Shown here one piece after another: positions 1-5,995 of a stretch of DNA of 64,000 bases. The first letter of the stretch is position 1. Each line of letters starts with the position of its first letter. Made by a program: the position numbers and the translations under genes. Source of the DNA: an uncultured Coriobacteriaceae bacterium (GTDB lineage Bacteria > Actinomycetota > Coriobacteriia > Coriobacteriales > Eggerthellaceae). Under the pieces are notes generated by a model that saw only the letters and a list, made by a program, of their open reading frames with translations, was not told where the DNA came from and did not search any database. The stretch is from NCBI GenBank assembly GCA_949294735.1, contig CASFII010000006.1:62001-126000 (forward strand). The letters are read 5' to 3'.

Positions 1-86
1 CGACTATCGAAGAGCTTTCTGGAACCTTATTGCGAGTTCATATAGAAGAAGCTAAAACCTGGTATCTTTCGGGTTGCGTTTTATGA
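1..86 (+). CDS. miaB: MiaB C-terminal end (partial), tRNA 2-methylthio-N6-dimethylallyladenosine synthase
   Basis: Only the last 27 codons are present, read in the frame starting at base 3 and ending in TGA at 84-86. The peptide (for example LLRVHIEEAKTWYLSGCV) fits the TRAM domain that closes MiaB, a radical SAM enzyme that methylthiolates i6A37 in tRNA. The stop overlaps the ATG of miaA (ATGA at 83-86), and the next gene makes the i6A substrate, so family and context agree. The catalytic Fe-S part lies outside the window; assignment rests on this short tail plus neighbour logic. Confidence 0.7.
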   Translation, partial: TIEELSGTLLRVHIEEAKTWYLSGCVL

Positions 87-1060
87 TGGATCATTCCCTT
101 TATCAAGTTAAACAACCTGTTATTGCTGTAGTCGGTCCAACTGCCTCTGGAAAATCTAATCTCGCGCAAGAGCTTGCGCTTAAGCTTAACGGTGAAGTAC
201 TTAGTGCTGATTCTATGCAGGTGTATCGTGGGATGGAAATAGGTACGGCAAAGATTAAACCCGAAGAAAGAAAAGTTCCTCATTGGGGAATAGATCTCAT
301 TAATCCAGGTGAACCCTATTCGGCTGCGCTCTTTCAAGAATATGCTCGTCGGGTAATTTCTGCTTTAGACAAAGAAGGGAAACGAACCATTCTTGCTGGC
401 GGAACAGGTCTTTATGTACGAGCAGCTTTAGATGACTATGATTTTCCTGAAGGTGAACAGATAGATAATCCTATTCGGGACAAATACACTGCTTATGCAC
501 AAGAATTTGGGAATCAAGCTCTTTGGAATCTTCTCAATGAAATCGACGCAGAAAGCGCATCGGTAATTCACCCAAATAATGTCAGAAGAGTTGTGCGCGC
601 GTTTGAGCTTTTATCTGAAGGCAAAACTTATGCGCAGCAGAAGGAAAATCTTTCCTCTATCTCACAACTCATACCAGCGATTTTTATTGGTTTGAAAGTG
701 TCTCCTGATCTTTTGAATGAACGAATTAACAGACGTGTGGATTCTATGATTCGTGACGGATTAGTTGATGAGGTCAAATCTTTGCTTTCACAAGGCTTTC
801 GTGAGGGTGTAACTGCACCCCAAGCTATTGGCTATAAAGAAATAGTACAGGCATTGGAAGGGGAGTGTACGTTAGAGGAAGCCATCGATACAATTAAAAC
901 TGCAAGCAGAAGATATGCTAAACGACAACGTACCTGGTTTAATAAAGATAAACGAATTCAATGGATAGACATTGATAATACATCTTCTGAATCTTTACTA
1001 AATGAGGCTTTAGAAGTTATTAACGAGCATGATTCAGGAGCTTTCGGTGACCGAATATAA
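83..1060 (+). CDS. miaA: tRNA dimethylallyltransferase MiaA
   Basis: MiaA transfers a dimethylallyl group from DMAPP to N6 of A37 in tRNAs that read UNN codons, the step before MiaB. The protein has the P-loop GPTASGKS at about residues 18-25, the conserved LSADSMQVYRGM segment and GGTGLYVRA, and at about 325 residues it has the usual bacterial length. The ATG at 83 is preferred because it overlaps the miaB stop (ATGA), which implies translational coupling; a second ATG follows at 86 and an in-frame TTG lies at 74. The 3' end overlaps hflX by 14 bases. miaA next to hflX is a common bacterial pairing, here without hfq. Confidence 0.95.
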   Translation: MMDHSLYQVKQPVIAVVGPTASGKSNLAQELALKLNGEVLSADSMQVYRGMEIGTAKIKPEERKVPHWGIDLINPGEPYSAALFQEYARRVISALDKEGKRTILAGGTGLYVRAALDDYDFPEGEQIDNPIRDKYTAYAQEFGNQALWNLLNEIDAESASVIHPNNVRRVVRAFELLSEGKTYAQQKENLSSISQLIPAIFIGLKVSPDLLNERINRRVDSMIRDGLVDEVKSLLSQGFREGVTAPQAIGYKEIVQALEGECTLEEAIDTIKTASRRYAKRQRTWFNKDKRIQWIDIDNTSSESLLNEALEVINEHDSGAFGDRI

Positions 1061-2390
1061 TGGGATAATGGTAAAGGGAGGAGTCACGCTCTCTGAAAGA
1101 GAACGTGAAAAAGCAGTTTTGGTTGGTATTGAACGACCCTCAAGTCAGTGGTCGCTGTCCGCAACCTTAGCAGAGCTTGAACGCCTGGTTGACACTGCAG
1201 GTGCTGAAGTAGTAGCAACTACCTCACAAAAACTTGAAACCCCTAATCCACGAACGTTTATTGGCTCAGGAAAGGCTGAAGAGGTTGCCTCTCTTGCACG
1301 CAGTTTAAGTGCTGATCTTGTGGTCTTTGACGACGAATTAACACCCTCGCAACAAGCTAATCTTGAAAAGATTATGGGTAAAAACGTTAAGATAATTGAT
1401 AGAACGGCACTCATCCTTGATATTTTTGCTCTTCATGCAACGAGCAAGGAGGGACGCTTGCAGGTCCGTCTTGCTCAGAATCAGTATCTTTTACCTCGTC
1501 TGCGAGGCATGTGGGCGCATTTAGCCTCTAATCGAATGGGCGGTGGTGTTGGTTCTCGTTTTGGTGAGGGCGAAAGTCAGCTTGAAGTTGACCGTCGTAT
1601 GGTTCGAAAACGGATTACTTCAATTAAACGGGAACTCAAACATCTTTCAAAAGTACGCGCTGTTCAACGAGAGAGTCGTTATGAAGCGGGTATTTTTAAG
1701 GTTGCGCTAGCAGGTTATACCAATGTAGGGAAGTCGAGTCTCCTTAATTATCTTACCGACGCAAATGTCTTGAGCTACGACAAGCTGTTCGCGACGCTTG
1801 ATTCAACAACCAGAAAGTATACGCTCCCTGAAGGAAGAATAATTACCCTCACCGACACAGTTGGCTTTATACAAAAGCTTCCAACAACATTGGTCGAGGC
1901 GTTCCAGTCAACTCTTGATGAAATTCGAGGTGCTGATCTCATCCTTCACTTAATTGACGCTACCTCTCCTGAATACGAAAAGGAAATTGAAGCGGTTGAA
2001 GATGTGTTTGAGCAAATTGAAGCACAGAAGATTATTCGCATAGAGGTCTTCAATAAATGCGACATGCTCTCTGATGACCAACGTCTTGCTTTGCAATCAA
2101 GAAGGCCTCATGCAGTACTAATTTCTGCAAAAACAGGTAAAGGTATTGACACTCTCATTAATCGAATCGCGCATGCAGCATCAGCACAAGAACAGCACCT
2201 TGAAGTTCTTATACCTTATCATCGCGGAGATTTGGTATCTTTAGCACATAAGCGCTGCCATCTACTCAAGGAAGAGCATACAGAAAGAGGCACCCACCTT
2301 GTCATGAATGCCTCCGTAAGTTATGCCCCTTTGTTTAAGGAATTTCAGGTTAAAGACGACGGAATACTGCAACAACCTTACCAGCAATAG
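1047..2390 (+). CDS. hflX: GTPase HflX
   Basis: HflX is a ribosome-associated GTPase that splits stalled 70S ribosomes under stress. The N-terminal HflX domain carries the glycine-rich AHLASNRMGGGVGSRFGEGE region, followed by a coiled helix and the G domain: GYTNVGKS at about 223-230, DTVGF at about 270, NKCD at about 336 and SAKTG. The start chosen is GTG at 1047, since AGGAG sits at 1036-1040 with a 6-base spacer; an in-frame ATG at 1029 and another at 1068 are weaker. It overlaps miaA by 14 bases. At the 3' end it runs 41 bases into the convergent lexA gene, so the two messages are complementary at their ends. Confidence 0.94.
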   Translation: MTEYNGIMVKGGVTLSEREREKAVLVGIERPSSQWSLSATLAELERLVDTAGAEVVATTSQKLETPNPRTFIGSGKAEEVASLARSLSADLVVFDDELTPSQQANLEKIMGKNVKIIDRTALILDIFALHATSKEGRLQVRLAQNQYLLPRLRGMWAHLASNRMGGGVGSRFGEGESQLEVDRRMVRKRITSIKRELKHLSKVRAVQRESRYEAGIFKVALAGYTNVGKSSLLNYLTDANVLSYDKLFATLDSTTRKYTLPEGRIITLTDTVGFIQKLPTTLVEAFQSTLDEIRGADLILHLIDATSPEYEKEIEAVEDVFEQIEAQKIIRIEVFNKCDMLSDDQRLALQSRRPHAVLISAKTGKGIDTLINRIAHAASAQEQHLEVLIPYHRGDLVSLAHKRCHLLKEEHTERGTHLVMNASVSYAPLFKEFQVKDDGILQQPYQQ

Positions 2391-2997
2391 TACAGTCATT
2401 CGTAATGATAGGATCCATTGAAGAGTTTTCAGGTTGTAGGCGAATATAGCCGTTTTCTTTATAAAAACGCTTAACGGTTGCGCCTTCATCAATGAGAGCT
2501 ACAACAATGTCTCCATTATTTGCCACAGGCTGTTCTTTCACGACAACATAGTCGCCATCATTGATACCTGCTTCAATCATGCTTTCACCACGAACAGAAA
2601 GCATGAAGGATGGCGCATCACCCACAATATCGGTAGGAAGCGTAATAGTATCCGTTATGTTCTCTTCTGCCAAAATGGGTTCACCAGCAGCAACGTTGCC
2701 CACCAAAGGAACCGTCACCAACTTACTAAAAGAAGGAGAGAGGATATGGGCTCCTACTGAAACACTATCTTCTTCATCTAGAGGATAGGTAAGCGCAATG
2801 GAGCGTGATTTCAGAGGATCCCTTTTGATAAGACCTTTTTCTTCTAACGCCTTTAAGTGAACATGAACAGTGGATGGGGAAGAGAGGCCTAAGCTTTGGC
2901 AAACTTCCCGCACTGTTGGGCCATAGCCTTTTTCACGAATGCATTCTTCAATGCAATCAAGTACGGCCTGTTGGCGCTTCGTAACTTTTTCAGTCAT
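2350..2997 (-). CDS. lexA: SOS repressor LexA
   Basis: LexA represses DNA-damage genes until RecA-stimulated self-cleavage. The 215-residue product has an N-terminal winged HTH (recognition region SSPSTVHVHLKALEEKG, about 39-55), a cleavage bond Ala104-Gly105 within VAAGEP, and the S24 peptidase dyad Ser139 (in RGESM) and Lys176 (in ATVKRF). The start is the ATG at 2997, the standard MTEK-type beginning just before the HTH; the open frame extends upstream through the operator region but that part is not protein-like. Three GAAC-N4-GTTC boxes lie directly upstream, so autoregulation is expected. It is divergent from a small SOS peptide gene and convergent with hflX, overlapping it by 41 bases. 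Confidence 0.96.
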   Translation of the reverse strand: MTEKVTKRQQAVLDCIEECIREKGYGPTVREVCQSLGLSSPSTVHVHLKALEEKGLIKRDPLKSRSIALTYPLDEEDSVSVGAHILSPSFSKLVTVPLVGNVAAGEPILAEENITDTITLPTDIVGDAPSFMLSVRGESMIEAGINDGDYVVVKEQPVANNGDIVVALIDEGATVKRFYKENGYIRLQPENSSMDPIITNDCTIAGKVVAVFRRL

Positions 2998-3017
2998 TGT
3001 TCTACCTTTCAAAATTT

Positions 3018-3088
3018 CGAACAAATGTTTGAAATTTATATTGACAGGAACTTTTGTTCGATTTATTATAAACGCGAACAAAGGTTCT
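3018..3088. promoter_or_regulatory. Three LexA (Cheo-type) operators between lexA and the divergent SOS gene
   Basis: Three copies of the Gram-positive/actinobacterial LexA box are visible: CGAACAAATGTTTG (3018-3031), GGAACTTTTGTTCG (3047-3060) and CGAACAAAGGTTCT (3075-3088). Their centres are 29 and 28 bp apart, close to whole helical turns, which would put three repressor dimers on roughly one DNA face. The middle and right boxes have the intact GAAC-N4-GTTC core; the left one has GTTT in place of GTTC. They control lexA leftward and the 55-codon gene rightward. Confidence 0.88.
3041..3069 (+). promoter_or_regulatory. SOS promoter for the 55-codon membrane peptide (and possibly nrdR)
   Basis: A perfect -35 TTGACA at 3041-3046 and a -10 TATTAT at 3064-3069 are separated by 17 bp. 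LexA box 2 fills the spacer (3047-3060), and box 3 covers the expected start region, so the promoter should be tightly closed until LexA is cleaved. The layout is seen directly; regulation is inferred from known LexA sites. Confidence 0.75.
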
Positions 3089-3112
3089 ATGCAAGGTCTA
3101 GGGGGCAGAAAA

Positions 3113-3280
3113 ATGAAAAACTTTGAATCAAATCCAAACTACAAGATTTCGTTGCTCCATGATTTTCGTAAAGGAAGTTGTGCTGGCCAAAGCTTCAATG
3201 CTTTTAAACCTTGGCAAGCAGCCTTATCTGGTTTCTTTCTTACGGTATTTGCCTTTGGCACTGTTCTCATAGGAATGTAA
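3113..3280 (+). CDS. Small single-pass membrane protein under LexA control; candidate SOS cell-division inhibitor
   Basis: This 55-residue product has a polar, basic N-terminal part (1-32) and one hydrophobic helix from about 34 to the very C-terminus (PWQAALSGFFLTVFAFGT...). The ATG at 3113 follows AGGGGG at 3100-3105 with 7 bases between. Its position, divergent from lexA and upstream of nrdR, is where Gram-positives and actinobacteria carry SOS division inhibitors (YneA in Bacillus, DivS and the LysM protein Rv2719c in actinobacteria). Those relatives usually have an extracytoplasmic LysM or similar domain; here the protein ends as it leaves the membrane. No family could be recognised from sequence, so function is inferred from position, operators and topology. 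No continuation of a LysM domain was found downstream in another frame. Confidence 0.72.
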   Translation: MKNFESNPNYKISLLHDFRKGSCAGQSFNAFKPWQAALSGFFLTVFAFGTVLIGM

Positions 3281-3284
3281 GCAA

Positions 3285-3300
3285 ACACAATAACTTGTGG
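3285..3300. promoter_or_regulatory. Possible NrdR box upstream of nrdR
   Basis: ACACAATAACTTGTGG resembles the NrdR-box pattern ACACWATATATWGTGT, with 13 of 16 positions matching. A weaker half-box ACACTA starts at 3315, 30 bases downstream; genuine NrdR sites usually occur as pairs about three helical turns apart. It lies 35 bases before nrdR, so autoregulation is possible. The second box is poor, which keeps confidence low. Confidence 0.35.
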
Positions 3301-3334
3301 TAGGATAAGCGCATACACTAAACAAAGGAGATGT

Positions 3335-3784
3335 ATGCGCTGTCCTAAATGTGATTTTGCTGAATCTAAGGTAGTAGACTCTCGTCCATCAGAAGATGGT
3401 TACACCATTCGTCGTCGTCGTGAATGTCTTAGCTGTGGTTATCGGTTTACCACTTACGAAAGGCTTGGAGAAAGCGCCTTAATTGTTATTAAATCAGACG
3501 GTTCGTCTGAAGCGTTTGATCGTGACAAACTCCTCCGAGGTTTATTAATCGCTTGCGCTAAGCGTCCTATTCAGCCTTCCCAGGTAGAAGATGTCATCAA
3601 TGACATTGAAAAGGAACTTCACTCTTCTCAACGTAATCAAGTTCGCTCAAAAGAACTAGGTGAAATGGTCTTAAAACGCTTGGTTGATCTTGATGATGTG
3701 GCTTATGTTCGTTTTGCAAGCGTGTATAAAGATTTCCAAAACGTAGAAGAATTTGCAGCAGCGCTTGAAAACATCCATAAGTAA
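3335..3784 (+). CDS. nrdR: Transcriptional repressor NrdR of ribonucleotide reductase genes
   Basis: NrdR senses ATP/dATP through an ATP-cone and represses ribonucleotide reductase operons. The 149-residue protein has the N-terminal zinc ribbon (Cys3, Cys6, Cys31, Cys34, with RRRREC before the second pair) and an ATP-cone from about 49 to 139 (VIKSDGSSEAFDRDKL onward). Length is exactly typical. AAAGGAG at 3324-3330 precedes the ATG at 3335 by 4 bases. It lies between the SOS peptide gene and dut, a grouping around dNTP supply and DNA damage. Read-through from the LexA-controlled promoter could make it partly SOS-responsive; that is inference. Confidence 0.96.
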   Translation: MRCPKCDFAESKVVDSRPSEDGYTIRRRRECLSCGYRFTTYERLGESALIVIKSDGSSEAFDRDKLLRGLLIACAKRPIQPSQVEDVINDIEKELHSSQRNQVRSKELGEMVLKRLVDLDDVAYVRFASVYKDFQNVEEFAAALENIHK

Positions 3785-3801
3785 ATCAGTCTGTGCAAGC
3801 T

Positions 3802-3820
3802 ACTTAGAGTTACTCTAACT
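3802..3820. promoter_or_regulatory. MerR-type palindrome, site A (nrdR-dut gap)
   Basis: The 15-bp core TTAGAGTTACTCTAA at 3804-3818 is a perfect 7-1-7 palindrome, lying 34 bases before dut. It matches the core of sites near 4348, 4380 and 12093. Such TAGAGT/ACTCTA dyads are typical operators of MerR-family regulators, and a merR gene starts at 4441. No -35/-10 pair with the 19-bp MerR spacing is evident around this copy. Confidence 0.6.
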
Positions 3821-3851
3821 AACCCATGAACCCATTAGAGAGGGTAGTAGT

Positions 3852-4298
3852 GTGATTAATCCGTCTCTTAGTATTCCACTTAAAAGTATTGATCCAGAAC
3901 TGCCCATTCCTCAATATGCTCACGAAGGTGACGCAGGTCTCGATCTATATTCTGCTATAGACATTGAGCTCCAGCCGTTTCAAAGAGCGCTTGTACCGTG
4001 TGGATTCGCTTTAGCTATCCCTCAAGGTTACGCTGGATTCGTGATGCCACGAAGCGGCCTTGCTATTAAACATGGGATTTCTTTAGTAAACACTCCAGGA
4101 CTCATTGATAGCAACTATAGGGGTGAATTGAAGGTTATTCTCATTAATCACGACCCTCAAATCCCTTTTAGTATCAAACGGGGTGACCGCATTGCGCAGC
4201 TAGTCATTATGAAGGTAGCTGATGTTTCTTTTGCGGTCTCTGATTCACTTCCCGAAACTAGTAGAGGTGAAGGTGGTTTTGGAAGTAGCGGCGTTTAA
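3852..4298 (+). CDS. dut: Deoxyuridine 5'-triphosphate nucleotidohydrolase (dUTPase)
   Basis: dUTPase hydrolyses dUTP to dUMP, keeping uracil out of DNA and feeding dTMP synthesis. All five trimeric dUTPase motifs are present: AGLDLYS (about 28-34), PRSGLA (66-71), the NTPGLIDSNYRGE stretch (80-92) with catalytic Asp86, GDRIAQLV (111-118) and the glycine-rich C-terminal arm RGEGGFGSSG. The GTG at 3852 follows GAGAGGG. At 148 residues it has the normal length. It is flanked by MerR-type palindromes on both sides, so its transcription may respond to the adjacent MerR regulator. Confidence 0.95.
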   Translation: MINPSLSIPLKSIDPELPIPQYAHEGDAGLDLYSAIDIELQPFQRALVPCGFALAIPQGYAGFVMPRSGLAIKHGISLVNTPGLIDSNYRGELKVILINHDPQIPFSIKRGDRIAQLVIMKVADVSFAVSDSLPETSRGEGGFGSSGV

Positions 4299-4340
4299 AC
4301 TGACTACTTATAACTCTAAAACATTGAGCTCCTCCTAAAC

Positions 4341-4355
4341 TTAGAGTAACTCTAA
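4341..4355. promoter_or_regulatory. MerR-type palindrome, site B (dut-merR gap)
   Basis: TTAGAGTAACTCTAA is a perfect 7-1-7 palindrome identical to the other sites except for the central base (A in place of T). It lies 43 bases after dut and 85 bases before merR, 32 bp centre to centre from site C. The TAGAAT at 4357-4362 could serve as a -10. The short repeat suggests cooperative binding or autoregulation. Confidence 0.6.
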
Positions 4356-4372
4356 CTAGAATTCTTAACTAC

Positions 4373-4387
4373 TTAGAGTTACTCTAA
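4373..4387. promoter_or_regulatory. MerR-type palindrome, site C (directly upstream of merR)
   Basis: The core TTAGAGTTACTCTAA is preceded by AC and followed by C, 53 bases before the merR ATG, where an autoregulatory operator would be expected. An A-run and a T-run follow at 4388-4402. No convincing -35/-10 pair with 19-bp spacing could be drawn here, so the promoter itself is not called. Confidence 0.6.
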
Positions 4388-4440
4388 CAAAAAAACTTTT
4401 TTAAGTAATTTACGACGAGGTACCAAGTAAGGATTACGCT

Positions 4441-4806
4441 ATGTCATACAGCATCACAGACATCGAAGATATGACTGGCATATCAGCTTTTACGATTCGT
4501 TATTATGACAAATGTGGCTTTTTCCCAGATCTAAAAAGAAACTCTCGTGGTCGACGAGAATTTTCAGAAAAGGATTTAAATCAGCTTTACCTTATTGAGG
4601 CACTTCGAAAAAGTGGGCTCTCTATTGAGGGAATTCAATATTATGTGCGTCTAAGCAAAACCTACGGAACTGAACAAGAAAGGCTTGCTATTCTGCGCGC
4701 TCAGCAAGTAGCCTTAGAGTACCAAAGGGATTTAATCAATGAGAGTCTTAAACATATACAAGATGCTGAGGAGAAAATAACCTCAACGACTAATGACAAG
4801 GCTTAA
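4441..4806 (+). CDS. MerR-family transcriptional regulator
   Basis: The 121-residue protein starts with a typical MerR winged HTH (YSITDIEDMTGISAFTIRYY, about residues 3-22, then the wing with NSRGRREFSEKDL) and continues into the LYLIEALRKSGLSIEGIQ segment and a C-terminal coiled coil (about 75-115, EQERLAILRAQQVALEYQ). It has no C-terminal metal-binding cysteines; the only Cys is in YYDKCGFF. That resembles the AdhR/NmlR-like or stress-type MerR proteins rather than metal sensors. AAGGA precedes the ATG. Three matching palindromes lie within 650 bases upstream, so autoregulation is likely. The effector is unknown. Confidence 0.9.
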   Translation: MSYSITDIEDMTGISAFTIRYYDKCGFFPDLKRNSRGRREFSEKDLNQLYLIEALRKSGLSIEGIQYYVRLSKTYGTEQERLAILRAQQVALEYQRDLINESLKHIQDAEEKITSTTNDKA

Positions 4807-4900
4807 AACTTCGCTAAAATAAACAAGATGAAAATTTTGGCTTCGAAAAGCTTATTTTGACGACTAATTACTCATGGAAAGTCAAAACGGGGTCTTAGAA

Positions 4901-4922
4901 AGGCTCTCAAAGCCTCGTTTAC
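4901..4922 (+). terminator. Possible weak terminator or leader hairpin after merR
   Basis: AGGCT and AGCCT arms (4901-4905 and 4911-4915) enclose CTCAA, followed by CGTTTAC. It sits inside a wider imperfect pairing of AAACGGGG (near 4885) with CCTCGTTT. It could end merR transcription or form the leader of the next gene. The U-tract is poor. Confidence 0.35.
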
Positions 4923-4967
4923 AAAACCGCAGGTCAAACGGCATGTTTTTCAAGGAAGTTGGTAAAA

Positions 4968-5387
4968 ATGGCTGAAGAGAACAACAACTCGAGTCAAAAT
5001 GCACAAAATGTGCAGGCAGAGATAGTGGAAGATGGACAAAACGCAAACTCTGAAGGTGGTTTCCAGTTTACCCATCTTGAAATGACACCAGAGGAAAGGA
5101 AGCGTCTTAAGATTGCTCAGGTTTGCACCATGGTTGGTTGCATTGCCGCGCCTTTGTCCTTACTCGCGCGTTCTACCATAGTTTGCTTCTTGGGACTGTG
5201 TTGCGCAATCTATGCATTTTTTAGTCTGAGGAAGATGATCAATGAAGGTGACTTGTTGGGGTACTATGCCAATCAGGTAATTCGCACTGACCGCACCGGC
5301 ATCATTTTAAGTTCAGTCGTATTGGTAGTAATCATTGGATTAAACATTGCTGAGAGCAATGGTATCGAAACGTATAGTTTGTTCTAA
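4968..5387 (+). CDS. Conserved-type small membrane protein of unknown function
   Basis: I do not recognise this family. The 139-residue product has an acidic, Asn/Gln-rich cytoplasmic N-terminus (1-40), a short basic stretch (PEERKRLK), two close hydrophobic segments at about 46-78 with several cysteines, a polar loop (MINEGDLLGYYANQVIRTDRTG) and a last membrane helix near 110-128. The ATG at 4968 is preferred over an in-frame TTG at 4959 because AAGGAAG lies upstream at suitable distance. A GC-rich terminator follows, so it is the last gene of this cluster. A functional link with merR is possible but not shown. Confidence 0.7.
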   Translation: MAEENNNSSQNAQNVQAEIVEDGQNANSEGGFQFTHLEMTPEERKRLKIAQVCTMVGCIAAPLSLLARSTIVCFLGLCCAIYAFFSLRKMINEGDLLGYYANQVIRTDRTGIILSSVVLVVIIGLNIAESNGIETYSLF

Positions 5388-5435
5388 GAAATAAATACTA
5401 TCAGTTACGTAGAAATACCTGATCAACCTAAGAAT

Positions 5436-5460
5436 GGCGCCACCTGGCGCCTTCTTTGTG
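5436..5460 (+). terminator. Rho-independent terminator after the small membrane protein gene
   Basis: GGCGCC at 5436-5441 and 5446-5451 form a six-pair GC stem with loop ACCT, followed by TTCTTTGTG. It lies 48 bases after the stop codon. Confidence 0.8.
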
Positions 5461-5627
5461 TATATAAACTATATTGATAATATATGTTATGTAAAGCTAG
5501 AATTGAATTCAATCTTTAATGCTTAGACTGGTATTCCCCTTTACAATGCAAAGCTTCATCTCTCTAATCTCTTGCAAATCTAGTTCAATGTATTTCGTGT
5601 ATTCACCAATAGTGAAGATAATCATTT

Positions 5628-5646
5628 CTACCAAAACAGTTGGTAG
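5628..5646. promoter_or_regulatory. Operator-like dyad 1 upstream of dppA
   Basis: CTACCAA and TTGGTAG flank AACAG as a perfect 7-5-7 inverted repeat. Its inner part, TACCAA-N5-TTGGTA, is exactly the architecture of the second dyad 123 bp downstream. Two such copies in one intergenic region suggest a real binding site; the regulator is not known. Confidence 0.5.
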
Positions 5647-5750
5647 GTTTTATGTCGGTACAATTCTCCTCCAGCCTTAAGCTCAACTTGTGATTCTCAA
5701 CTTTCTCTTTATAAGAGTATTCTTAAATGGAGGATTTCCACCTCTCTTCT

Positions 5751-5769
5751 TTACCAAATTATTTGGTAA
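5751..5769. promoter_or_regulatory. Operator-like dyad 2 upstream of dppA
   Basis: TTACCAAATTATTTGGTAA is a perfect 19-bp palindrome (9-1-9). It contains the same TACCAA-N5-TTGGTA core as dyad 1. It lies about 140 bases upstream of the likely -10 element. Confidence 0.55.
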
Positions 5770-5876
5770 TTAAATCCTTTTCATTACATTTTGTTAGTTT
5801 TCCTGTCACAAATTTGAAGATTATGTATCGTTTGGCAGGATATTTCCCCCATTTAGAAAATTTCATAAGTAATTTC

Positions 5877-5894
5877 ACTTTAGTCTGCTAAAGT
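5877..5894. promoter_or_regulatory. Inverted repeat overlapping the putative dpp promoter -35 region
   Basis: ACTTTAG and CTAAAGT enclose TCTG as a perfect 7-4-7 repeat. A TATATA element starts 18 bases downstream (5912), so the repeat would cover the -35 position. It differs from the TACCAA dyads and may bind a second regulator. Confidence 0.4.
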
Positions 5895-5995
5895 ACTTAC
5901 ATTCGCATTCATATATAAAGGGTGTGTAGATGCGATTCCACAGTATGTGGACAAAACAAAGCCTCACATTGGTGGGGTTTGAGGGAAGGAGACTT

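Larger units (their letters stand above)
5461..5995. other. Regulatory interval upstream of the dpp operon (no gene)
   Basis: About 535 AT-rich bases without a credible ORF. They hold two operator-like dyads of the same design (5628-5646 and 5751-5769), a 7-bp inverted repeat (5877-5894), a TATATAAA element at 5912-5919 that may be the -10 of the dpp promoter, and a small imperfect hairpin (CCTCAC with GTGGGG, near 5962-5977) just before the dppA ribosome site. No riboswitch or T-box signature was recognised. Confidence 0.6.
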
